DNA of 15,700 nt, taken from the NCBI GenBank assembly GCA_037447655.1, contig JBBHKE010001538.1, positions 250,001 through 265,700 on the forward strand, given 5' to 3'. Position numbers and translations under genes: made by a program. How positions within the stretch are numbered: position 1 is the stretch's first letter; each line of letters starts with the position of its first letter. Below, one piece after another: positions 9,101 to 15,403 of this stretch. The DNA comes from Zygnema cylindricum (lineage: Eukaryota; Streptophyta; Zygnematophyceae; Zygnematales; Zygnemataceae). Under the pieces are notes generated by a model. That model was not told the origin of the DNA, made no database searches, and was given only the letters and a program-made list of their open reading frames with translations.

Positions 9101-11652
9101 GTGAATGTTTCATCCTCGCGATATGAGAACGGAAGTTAGAAAAAAGCAAATGTTTGAGATGGGATCAGGTGTCTCCGGGAAAAAATCTTTTAACATCTTT
9201 GCAACAGAACTAAATGTTGTGAAAGAGTTTCTTCAATTAACAATAATATGAAAATTTTCCCCCCGAAGACGTTTGACGACAAAGAAGTTTTGGAGATAAA
9301 TTTGAGGAACTTTTGTTTTGAATCTGAGAAGGTTCCTTCTCGTAGATTAAGCTACACCGCCCATCGATATTAGCGTTAAGTGTTAATACGAGATCAGAAT
9401 TAATAATGCGAATTTAGTGCAAGGGACGTGGCATATTGTATTCTACGTCCTTAAATAGTGTTGTTAGCATTATTTTGTGATTTTTGACCAGAAAAGTTGC
9501 AATGGAATTAGCGTTATTAACTCTAATATCGATGGGCGGTGTAGCTTCCACAACAAGTTTCTCAGAAAAAAGGTTTAGGAAATAAATCTTGTCAAGAAAG
9601 CAAAGTGCAAGTTTGTAAAAAAGGGGTAGGTTAATTGCGAAAAATTTGAAAAATGTGGGGTTTTGCAGGCTGGCTGGTGTGACATGGGAGGCACTCTGGA
9701 GGAGTTGCAGTTAAAACTCCAAAACAAACAAGAGGGAGTCATCAAGAGAGAGAGAGCACAGGCGTATGCTAACTCACATGCGGTATTAATTTCTCTCTCT
9801 CTCTCTCTCTCTCTCTCCCACTCTCTCACTCTCACCCTCCCTCTCCCTTTTCCTCTCCCTCTCCTTCTCTCCCTCTCCCTCTCTCTCTCTCCCCCTTCCT
9901 CTCCCTCGCCCCTCTCCCTCGCCCTGCCCTCGCCTTCACCCTCTCCCTCACCCTCTCCTTCACCCTCTCTCTCCCTCTCCCTCTCCCTCTCCCTCTCCCT
10001 CTCCCTCTCCCTCTCCCTCTCCCTCTCCCTCTTCCTCTCCCTCTTAAAGCAAATTCTTAAACCCTTATTATTCCATAAACACCGGTAAATAATTTCTCAT
10101 CACCAAGTTTTTTGCTTTCCTTTTGTTGTAGCTGTAATAGTTTACAAATGCTTCAAAACCCTCAAAAAGTCGAAAAGATCCCCAAAGAAATTCCTTAAAA
10201 ACCTCTAAAAAGACTCGAACACTTACATGTAACAATTTTTCAAAAAGCCCTAAACCACAAGAACCCCGAAAAGCCACCTTTGCCCAAAAACATCCAATTA
10301 CCGGTTAACTCCCTCTGGGAAAAATCCGAGACCATGAAAAGGTCTAAACCAGAATTCACAAAAAAAAACCTTAGAAAGAAAGGAATTAGCCCAAAAAAAA
10401 GCCCAAAAAGTGTAAAACTCCGTGGATAAAAGGTTAAACCACCAAACCCCTTTTGGGTTTCGTTTTTGTGTTTTTAATTTGTTTGTTTATTTGTTTATTT
10501 TTGGGTGCGTGTGGTCTTTTTTGGCCCCAGAACGCATCAAAAAAACTAAGAATATTAGCTCAAAAAGATGTCTTAAAACGTAAACCCCGATGACAGAAAA
10601 AGACTAAAACACCGGAATCCCTTCTCTTTTTTTTTTTTTTTTTTTTTTCCCAGAGGTGGACTAAACTGACAAAGCAACAGCAATCTCTGGTCTATATCGA
10701 CTGTGAGCCCGACAAGGGGGGGTGGGGATGGAGTTGGTTAGAGAGATGGATGTTAGCGAGACCGTGGGAAAACAGAATTTTAATGGATTCCCATGGAGGG
10801 CCAAAACAGGAACTGAGAGATAGTTCAACAGGAAGAATGGAGTCGGTGAAGACCAGTGACTACGGGTTTGGAGGAGGAAGAGGGGGAGGGGCGATAGGAG
10901 GAGGAGGAGGAGGAGAAGGAGGGCTTCCTGGGACTCTAAGTCATTCGGGTTCTCAAGGAGATCCTGAGCCGGTAGAGTCTGGGAAATGTAAGTCTTGCGG
11001 GAGGAGAGCGAGAGGAGGAGGAGGAGGAGGAGGAGGAGGGAAGGAGGGAAAAACCCAATTTTCGCTCTCTAATGATTTGTGTCATATTTGCATTCCCACA
11101 GCTTCTTGGCAAGCCAAAGTGGGAACTCTCCCTACCACTCCCTCCTTGAATACGACTCCTGGAAACCCGACGAAAGGAATGAGAGGTCTTCTCTCTCCGA
11201 AATCTCACCCTCTCTCTCCGGCTCATGATGTTGTATCTGCTTCCGCTACCACTCCCATGCCGTCCGCTTCTCTCTCTATCTCTCTTCCCCACCCTGAAGA
11301 AGACAGTTTATCCGAAGAAAGTCCCATGGCTGCCTCGGAAAAGCCGGTCCCTAATATGCCTAAAAGGTCCGGAAGTGGGGGGACTTCGGGAACTTCAAAA
11401 ATTCCTCGGTTCATGGCCGCGACTGAGAGTGCAAAAGCAAAAAGTCGGTCCCTCTCCGCCCCCAAAGATAGGCCTCTACAAATTTTGAGTGGAAGTCCTA
11501 GTAAGTCGGTAAAGAGACTTTCTTATCCAAATGAGGGGAAAGGAGGGAGAGCTAACAGTTTGAAAAATACGAAAACGGTCGGGTCTACGAAGTATAACTC
11601 TCCCAGTTTTGGGAGTAGTGGTAGTCGGAAGGAAGGGAGAGTGCAAGGTTGA
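4274..11652 (+). CDS. IQD: IQ67-domain (IQD) calmodulin-binding scaffold protein, 6 exons
   Basis: Joined exons 4274-4336, 5598-5840, 7731-7888, 8536-8614, 9669-9782 and 10654-11652 give 1656 nt, or 551 residues plus TGA. All introns are GT-AG and phases match (0, 0, 2, 0, 0). Seen: the N-terminus [13 protein letters not shown] is typical of the family. The IQ67 domain spans about residues 90-153, with I94-Q95/R99-G100, L116-Q117/R121-G122 and V142-Q143/R147 marking three IQ repeats, split by the conserved phase-0 intron after residue 102. GWCD (183-186), KRERAQAYA (207-215), [10 protein letters not shown] (243-252) and RPWENR (255-260) follow. The C-terminal DUF4005 signature [14 protein letters not shown]...SAPKDRP lies near 472-492, and KRLSYPN is at 506-512. 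The family binds calmodulin and recruits it to microtubules, membrane or nucleus; the protein is basic with no membrane segment. Odd features are Gly-rich tracts at about 291-309 and 340-348 and a CX2C pair. Family identity is very firm; the exon 1-2 junction is least certain. Confidence 0.9.
4684..4724 (+). repeat. Tandem repeat, unit GTCAAATTTT, about 4 copies
   Basis: Four near-identical 10-bp units (one 9-bp) lie in intron 1 of the IQD gene. The sequence is AT-rich and probably arose by replication slippage. Confidence 0.7.
5067..5096 (+). repeat. (TC)15 microsatellite
   Basis: A pure dinucleotide run in IQD intron 1, followed by about 200 bp of interrupted CT repeats. Confidence 0.9.
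5598..5840 (+). CDS. IQD: IQD exon 2 (residues 22-102), start of the IQ67 domain
   Basis: The acceptor TTCTCAG|TCC keeps phase 0 with exon 1, and the donor is CTG|GTAAAG. It encodes a Lys/Ser-rich basic linker and then [14 protein letters not shown], the first half of IQ repeat 1. The splice after RGYL matches the conserved phase-0 intron of the family. The reading frame is open upstream through intron 1, so the acceptor is chosen by consensus and phase; CACCAGCAG|AGC a little downstream (exon start about 5634) is an alternative. Confidence 0.8.
6147..6186 (+). repeat. (CT)20 microsatellite
   Basis: A pure dinucleotide run in IQD intron 2. Confidence 0.9.
7551..7715 (+). repeat. Imperfect minisatellite at the end of intron 2
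   Basis: Recurring units combine a pyrimidine block with TCTAAAAAACACATTCC (near 7555, 7607 and 7645) and then CCTAAAGAGCAC (near 7670 and 7697). The last copy abuts the polypyrimidine tract of the acceptor at 7730. Confidence 0.6.
7731..7888 (+). CDS. IQD: IQD exon 3 (residues 103-155), core of the IQ67 domain
   Basis: The acceptor CCTGTAG|GCC and donor GAGCAG|GTGACA leave two bases of a split Arg codon. It encodes [20 protein letters not shown] and onward through [13 protein letters not shown], completing IQ repeat 1 and giving repeats 2 and 3, the calmodulin-contact helices. The exon is much more GC-rich, with mostly G/C third bases, than exons 2, 4 and 5. Confidence 0.95.
7889..8535 (+). 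other. IQD intron 3
   Basis: Donor GTGACA, acceptor TTTTCCAG. The first 160 bases are G-rich (many GGG/GGGG runs, G-quadruplex potential), opposite in skew to the C-rich end of intron 2. The rest is AT-rich. It contains CTAAATTT/AAATTTAG inverted arms at 8192-8199 and 8221-8228. There is no gene. Confidence 0.85.
8536..8614 (+). CDS. IQD: IQD exon 4 (residues 156-181)
   Basis: Starts with the last base of the split Arg codon (acceptor TTTTCCAG|A) and ends GAA|GTGAGT, phase 0. It encodes [20 protein letters not shown] and onward, the charged helical segment after the IQ67 domain. Sequence conservation is low in this part of the family; placement follows from phase and splice consensus. Confidence 0.88.
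8615..9668 (+). other. IQD intron 4
   Basis: Donor GTGAGT, acceptor TTTTGCAG. The first 250 bases are CT-rich and the remainder AT-rich. It contains a MITE at 9353-9543. No gene seen. Confidence 0.85.
9353..9543. mobile_element. MITE in IQD intron 4, TA-CACCGCC...GGCGGTG-TA
   Basis: Perfect 19-bp terminal inverted repeats CACCGCCCATCGATATTAG (9355-9373) and their complement (9523-9541) are flanked by TA on both sides. The complementarity extends outward through AAGC/GCTT. There is no coding capacity. It is the same family as 13212-13425, whose ends start CACCGCTTATCGTTATTAG. TA flanks suggest Tc1/mariner-type mobilisation. Confidence 0.75.
9669..9782 (+). CDS. IQD: IQD exon 5 (residues 182-219)
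   Basis: Acceptor TTTTGCAG|GCT, donor CATGCG|GTATTA, phase 0 at both ends. It encodes AGWCD...[20 protein letters not shown] and onward, the conserved GWCDS-(V)GT-EE(V/L)Q-KL---QE---KRERA-AYA-(S/T)H block of IQD proteins, directly after the IQ67 region. Confidence 0.93.
9783..10653 (+). other. IQD intron 5
   Basis: Donor GTATTA, acceptor TTTTCCCAG, preceded by about 22 T (10627-10648) as the polypyrimidine tract. The first 250 bases are CT repeats including (CTCCCT)n. The remainder is A- and C-rich with no recognisable gene. Confidence 0.85.
9792..10044 (+). repeat. (TC)13 followed by (CTCCCT)n hexamer array
   Basis: A pure TC run lies at 9792-9817, followed by interrupted CT/CCT sequence and a regular CTCCCT array of at least 10 units at 9971-10030. 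The unit is not the plant telomere repeat CCCTAAA. Confidence 0.85.
10654..11652 (+). CDS. IQD: IQD exon 6 (residues 220-551) with DUF4005 region
   Basis: Acceptor TTTCCCAG|AGG, phase 0, to the TGA at 11650-11652. It encodes [10 protein letters not shown] and RPWENR (conserved after KRERA), a Gly-rich linker, CKSC (331-334) and CHIC (362-365) separated by 27 residues, a Ser/Pro-rich disordered stretch, and the DUF4005 motif [14 protein letters not shown] with SAPKDRP. KRLSYPN and a basic Ser-rich tail finish the protein. A large terminal exon is usual for the family. The Gly tracts come from (GGA)n triplet repeats in the DNA. Confidence 0.92.
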   Translation, partial: RWTKLTKQQQSLVYIDCEPDKGGWGWSWLERWMLARPWENRILMDSHGGPKQELRDSSTGRMESVKTSDYGFGGGRGGGAIGGGGGGEGGLPGTLSHSGSQGDPEPVESGKCKSCGRRARGGGGGGGGGKEGKTQFSLSNDLCHICIPTASWQAKVGTLPTTPSLNTTPGNPTKGMRGLLSPKSHPLSPAHDVVSASATTPMPSASLSISLPHPEEDSLSEESPMAASEKPVPNMPKRSGSGGTSGTSKIPRFMAATESAKAKSRSLSAPKDRPLQILSGSPSKSVKRLSYPNEGKGGRANSLKNTKTVGSTKYNSPSFGSSGSRKEGRVQG

Positions 11653-12470
11653 GAGTGGTTGGGACTAGATGTGGAATTAGTGTGCTTTGGGAGGTGAAGA
11701 AGGAGAGGGAGGTAAGACAGAGAGGAGAGAGAGGGAGAGGAAGGACTAGGAGAGAGAAGAAACGGAAGAGATTCGGTGAAATTGAGAAGCGCGAGGTGTT
11801 GAGAGGGTGGAAAATTGACAAGAAGTGAGATGAAAAGAGAACGATTTTGTTCTCTTTGATGAATAACATGTGAAGAGGAAGTACTTTTTTTGGGGAGAGG
11901 TAGATTGTGGAGTCGAGGGGAAGGTAAGGGGAGAGAGGTTTTTGTTCTTCATGGTTTTATTTTGCTGAAAGGAGAGTGAGATAGATTTTGAAGATTTGTG
12001 CATAAGGATCGAAATAAAAGATCAAATCTTTGCGGCACGGAAAGGAAAATGAATGGTGGACGAATAAGAAGTACATGGAAAATACGGAAAATACTAAAAA
12101 TATGGAAGACGGGGTAAATCGATGGTAGTCAATATGGTTTACGTTTTGAAAAGTTCGTAGTCAATAGGACAAGAAATGTTTGACCGTTGAAGGTAATTTT
12201 TTTTTTCTTACATGTTTTGAGAAGGTAGAAACAGGTGGTGGTCTATTATTTCTTACAGGTTTATGATTTTTTTTTCATCTCATTTTTATGCATGTTTTAA
12301 AATAAGTAGTTGGAGGTCTCTCTCGCCTCTTTATAGTTTCTCACCTCTTTATAGTTTAGCAATGTAAAGCACTGATCGTACGGGCTCTCTATCTCCCTCT
12401 TTGTCCTCTCTCCTTGTCCCTCTCACTCTCACTTTCTTTTGTTTTACCTCTTAGGAAAATAAATACTCTG
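11653..12470 (+). other. Probable 3' UTR and downstream region of IQD
   Basis: The sequence stays strongly purine-rich (GA/GGA) to about 11990 and then becomes AT-rich. AATAAA candidates lie at 12013-12018 and 12458-12463. A perfect-length 18-bp direct duplication, CTC(G/A)CCTCTTTATAGTTT, sits at 12322-12357. No other gene seen. The true polyadenylation site cannot be fixed from the sequence. Confidence 0.5.
12322..12357 (+). repeat. Tandem duplication of 18 bp
   Basis: CTCGCCTCTTTATAGTTT at 12322-12339 is followed directly by CTCACCTCTTTATAGTTT; there is one difference. Confidence 0.8.
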
Positions 12471-13211
12471 TTTTATACTGAGACATCCGGAAGTTTTACC
12501 GCTCACAAATTTTAAACCACTTCTATAATCCGAGATCGAGTCTCCCTCGTTCTTTTTTTTTTTTTTTTGGGCGATTATCAATAGAATTAAATGCGAAATG
12601 ATGGTCTGTCATCCAGAAACTCATGAACAAATGCATTTATTATTTTGTTTTTTATTCATATAATAACTTACCTTTTACTTCTATTTTGCGAAGTGCGTTT
12701 TTTTTTTTGTTTCAAAGTGATAATCTGACTAGCGCTTGTCGCAAATTCTTAGCAATAAAGATTTTGTGTTTTAAGTTTGTTTGTTTACTGAAGTTGTTAC
12801 CAAAAATGATGCCAATATAATGAAAGTATGAGCCAATTTATGTGCGATTGGTGTGAGCGAATATTTTGGACTGCTATTCCAAATTTTAGCCATCTTTTTG
12901 AAAGATGTCGTATTCTTTTCTAAATTCAATCCTCTGACTTTTCTAGCAATTTATTTATTTACAACTTCTTGATTGAAAATGTTCAACTTTTTGATTCAAA
13001 TCGTTCAACTTTTTTGGTTCAAATTGTGTCTGTGAATATCTGTTTATAATCGACATTGTCCACCGTTTTATGTAACTTGTGTTATTAACACTAATCCATA
13101 AAACTGTAGTTCCAATGCGTGAAAACAACTACAAAAGCTGCATTTGGTAAACATGTACGACATGAGTATAGTACGCTATGATACAAATGCATGGAGTTTT
13201 ATGAAGAAAAC
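12471..13211. other. Intergenic AT-rich stretch
   Basis: No gene recognised. It contains a T-run near 12551-12568 and a short tandem repeat at 12960-13026. Short open frames here lack motifs. Confidence 0.5.
12960..13026 (+). repeat. Tandem repeat, unit about 22-24 bp, nearly 3 copies
   Basis: GTTCAACTTTTTGATTCAAAT at 12981 and GTTCAACTTTTTTGGTTCAAAT at 13003 are adjacent units. A more diverged copy (ACAACTTCTTGATTGAAAAT) precedes them. Confidence 0.65.
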
Positions 13212-13425
13212 TACACCGCTTATCGTTATTAGTGTTAAAGTTTTTTCCGCCACTTAAAACATCTTTACTCCTTGGACACTTCTCGGATTGTCAATCAGAG
13301 ACCGTCAATAGGAAAGCGAGAATCTTGCCTTCCACTACCAATTATCCAATTGACAATAGGAAAGTGTGAAAAAGATGTTTTAAGTGGCGAACTTTTTTTT
13401 AACACTAATAGCGATTAGCTGTGTA
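13212..13425. mobile_element. MITE with long terminal inverted repeats
   Basis: About 57-bp imperfect inverted repeats. The left starts CACCGCTTATCGTTATTAG; the right read inward starts CACAGCTAATCGCTATTAG. Both continue through GTTAAA and CGCCACTTAAAACATCTTT. TA flanks both outer ends. The interior holds two copies of a CAATAGGAAAG word, each followed by a similar A/G-rich segment. There is no coding capacity. It is the same family as the intron-4 MITE. Confidence 0.78.
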
Positions 13426-14431
13426 GATGCTGTACCTGGGAACGAGGGAAATGAACAGCTAGAAAGAAACAGAAAAACCGACAACAAATGGACGGAAACC
13501 TAATGTAAGGAAGAAAACGCTTGAAAAGGACAAACACAAAGAGAAGGGTAGGCCAACAAAGTACGCAGAATAGGACGACAAACACAAAACCACCACCGAG
13601 ATAAACACTAACAAAAACTACCCAAACAAAGAAAAAAAAACCCCACCAAAACAAGTCGCAGAAATCCCCTAAGCTCAGCCGAGCACACTGAGGAGATTCG
13701 AAACTTGCCGAAAATAAAACCGTAGGAAGATTCAAAACATGTCGGTAATAAAACTTCAATGACAAAACAAAGAAGAATAAAAGCCAACACACGCGGTAAA
13801 GCCACAATATAAACGGTGATGAAAAATAGAGGCGAGGACAGAAGGGGCGGGCTCCTGGGGACTCACCTGGTCGTTTGAACAAAAAGGTAAATTTCCATCA
13901 AAAGATCTTTGAAAAAGTTACAGGTTTTAGGTCGACACGACAAGGTCCGTGGGGCCAATGATATGGGTGTTGGCCCCCTGAAGGCAAAAGGTAAGAAGGG
14001 AAAATTAAAACCGAAACCTAAATGCCGTGGTAACGAGTGAGGGTGAACAAAGGTCCACCAAGAGGGTCGACATAACAAATGCCGACCATAAAGGAAAGAG
14101 GAACCAAACCACTATTACTAAACTCAGAGAGGTTGTTGGTCAAAGGACCTCTTCCAAAGCAGCGCCCAAACAACGAAATTTTTTGACCACTATCAGAAAA
14201 AAAACATCCATAACAATATGACAACTGTCTTTCTCCTAGAAGAACCATGGGCGATCACCTGAACACGATGAACCGCACAAGCCAGAGAGGCAAAACAATG
14301 TCGTCAAAATACGCAGGTACCTCGAGCAAACTAATATCGATTGTCCCAAAAGATTAACATGTGAAACTTCACCTCAAACAGTAAAACTCTCACTCAAAAG
14401 TAATACTCGCAAAAGTAATACGTGTATAGTA
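13426..14431. other. Unannotated A-rich stretch with decayed basic reading frame
   Basis: Nothing recognisable. On the + strand a Lys/Gly-rich frame (about 13895-14039, ending LKPKPKCRGNE then TGA) and another basic 64-codon frame (14027-14221) suggest decayed coding sequence, possibly transposon-derived, but no motif supports a family. The hydrophobic minus-strand frames of the same stretch look like their antisense. A short direct repeat, CAAAAGTAATAC, occurs twice at about 14394-14421. Confidence 0.35.
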
Positions 14432-14637
14432 TGTTTTGGATTGGCACGTGAAGCCGGTCCAATACGGCGTAGAATATCGAAATATCCATACTCGAGCCGC
14501 CCGTCTCTACATCGAGCTGGAGGCACAATGGTAGTGCGTTCGCAGCTGAAGTGAAAGGCCCCAAGTTCGAACTTTGGCCGACTCAATTTTCCCAAGTGTG
14601 GGACATGCCGAATCCCGGATTTCTACGAAATCTAACA
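14432..14637 (+). repeat. TRIM LTR1 (206 bp)
   Basis: Starts TGTTTTGGATTGG (2 extra T) and ends ATCTAACA. It lacks about 25 bp (the AATAAATGG...CGCCAAT segment present in LTR2) between CCGCCCG and TCTCTACATC. It carries the best-preserved tRNA-like T-arm of the four. Confidence 0.82.
14514..14584 (+). ncRNA. tRNA-like Pol III unit in LTR1
   Basis: 71 nt fold as a full cloverleaf: acceptor GAGCTGG/CCGACTC (one mismatch), D stem GCAC/GTGC, anticodon stem TTCGC/GTGAA, and T stem CCAAG/TTTGG around the loop TTCGAAC. An A-box-like GGCACAATGG and a B-box-like AGTTCGAAC are present, and TTTT follows two bases after the acceptor stem (14587-14590). The anticodon loop AGCTGAA lacks the universal U33, so use as a decoding tRNA is unlikely. 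Confidence 0.68.
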
Positions 14638-14694
14638 TGGTATCGGAGCCAGTGGGATTGCGGATGGTTTGACCGGCCTTCCCGTGAGGGGGGG
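14638..14694 (+). other. TRIM internal segment 1: PBS and purine tract
   Basis: TGGTATCGGAGCC at 14638-14650 differs from the common plant copia PBS TGGTATCAGAGCC by one base and abuts the CA end of LTR1. The 3' end is GAGGGGGGG (14686-14694), which serves as the polypurine tract directly before LTR2. There are only 57 bp in total. Confidence 0.8.
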
Positions 14695-14908
14695 TGTTGG
14701 ATTGGCACGTGAAGCCGATCCAATACGGAGTAGAATATCAAAAATATCCAAACTCGAGCCGCCTGTAATAAATGGCTACGGACCCGCCAATCTCTACATC
14801 GAGCTGGTGGCACAGTGGTAGTGCATTCGAGGCTGAAGTGAAAGGTCCCAAGTTAGAACCCTAGCCGGCTCAATTTTCCCAAGTGTGGGACTTGCCGAAT
14901 CCCGGATT
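14695..14908 (+). repeat. TRIM LTR2, 3'-truncated and fused to LTR3
   Basis: Starts TGTTGG and is complete up to CCCGGATT, where it runs straight into GGATTGGCACGTG of the next LTR. GGATT (14904-14908) is shared by both. Confidence 0.8.
14801..14871 (+). ncRNA. tRNA-like Pol III unit in LTR2
   Basis: 71 nt with a complete acceptor stem, GAGCTGG/CCGGCTC (one U-G pair), a canonical A box TGGCACAGTGG and D stem GCAC/GTGC. The B box is damaged (AGTTAGAACC) and the T stem is weakened. TTTT follows at 14874-14877. Confidence 0.6.
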
Positions 14909-15127
14909 GGCACGTGAAGCCCGTCCAATATGGGGTAGAATATGGAATATCCATACTCGAGCCGCCCGTAATAAATGGGTACGGACCCGCCAGTCTCTAC
15001 ATCCAGCTGGTGTCACAATGGTAGTGCGTTTGCACCTGAAGTGAAAGGTCCCAAGTTCGAACCCTGACCGGCTCAATTTTCCCAAGTGTGGGACACGCCG
15101 AATCCCGGATTTCAAGGAAATCTAACA
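14904..15127 (+). repeat. TRIM LTR3, lacking its first 4 bases
   Basis: Begins inside the GGATT junction and ends ATCTAACA. It contains GGTACGGACCCGCC and a tRNA-like unit. Confidence 0.8.
15004..15074 (+). ncRNA. tRNA-like Pol III unit in LTR3
   Basis: 71 nt with the same fold: acceptor CAGCTGG/CCGGCTC (first pair lost), D-arm TCAC/GTGC partly lost, and an intact B-box-like AGTTCGAACC. TTTT follows at 15077-15080. Confidence 0.58.
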
Positions 15128-15184
15128 TGGTATCGGAGGCAGCGGGATTGCAGATGGTTTGACCGGCTTTCCCGTGAGGGGGGG
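15128..15184 (+). other. TRIM internal segment 2: PBS and purine tract
   Basis: TGGTATCGGAGGC at 15128 and terminal GAGGGGGGG before LTR4. It is the same length as internal segment 1 (57 bp), with a few base differences. Confidence 0.8.
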
Positions 15185-15402
15185 TGTTGGATTGGCACGT
15201 GAAGTCAGTCCAATACGGGGTAGAATTTGGAAATATCCATACTCGAGCCGCCTGTAATAAATAGGTACGGACCCTCCAATCTTTACATCGAGCTGGTGGA
15301 ACAGTGGTAGTGCGTTCGCAGCTGAAGTGAAAGGTCACAGGTTCGAACCCTAGCCTGCTCAATTTTCCCAAGTGTGTAGTCGGATTTCTAGGAAATCTAA
15401 CA
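15185..15402 (+). repeat. TRIM LTR4 (218 bp)
   Basis: Starts TGTTGGATTGGCACGTG and ends ATCTAACA. A deletion of about 10 bp in the region after CCCAAGTGTG distinguishes it from LTR3. Confidence 0.82.
15290..15360 (+). ncRNA. tRNA-like Pol III unit in LTR4
   Basis: 71 nt with acceptor GAGCTGG/CCTGCTC (one mismatch), A-box-like GGAACAGTGG, and the best B box of the four, GGTTCGAACC. TTTT follows at 15363-15366. Confidence 0.58.
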
Positions 15403-15403
15403 T

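Larger units (their letters stand above)
14432..15402 (+). mobile_element. Tandem TRIM array: 4 LTRs, 2 intact internal segments
   Basis: Four copies of a TG...CA terminal repeat (TGTTGGATTGGCACGTG ... ATCTAACA) lie in direct orientation. LTR1 and LTR2 are separated by a 57-bp internal segment, as are LTR3 and LTR4. Each internal segment starts immediately with TGGTATCGGAG, complementary to the 3' end of plant tRNA-iMet (a primer-binding site), and ends with a G-rich purine tract directly before the next TGTTGG. A unit LTR-internal-LTR is about 0.5 kb and has no coding capacity, which defines a terminal-repeat retrotransposon in miniature. LTR2 and LTR3 are fused without an internal segment. 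The outer flanks (TAGTA and TTGTT) do not form a target duplication, as expected for a recombined array. Each LTR also contains a tRNA-like unit, annotated separately. Confidence 0.85.

Noticed and set aside
9971-10030. CCCTCT array considered as an interstitial telomere
   Set aside because: The unit is CCCTCT and not the plant telomere CCCTAAA; it fits the local CT-rich intron composition.
13415-13882. 155-codon hydrophobic minus-strand frame
   Set aside because: Phe/Leu/Val richness mirrors the A- and AC-rich + strand. No conserved motif or signal.
14514-15360. tRNA-like units considered as genuine tRNA genes
   Set aside because: The anticodon loop lacks U33, stems carry mismatches in three of four copies, and each sits inside an LTR. 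Better read as retroelement modules.
14374-15371. Minus-strand frames in the TRIM array resembling each other
   Set aside because: They are the same repeat read in antisense (repeated peptides such as LSR.GFE), not a tandem gene family.
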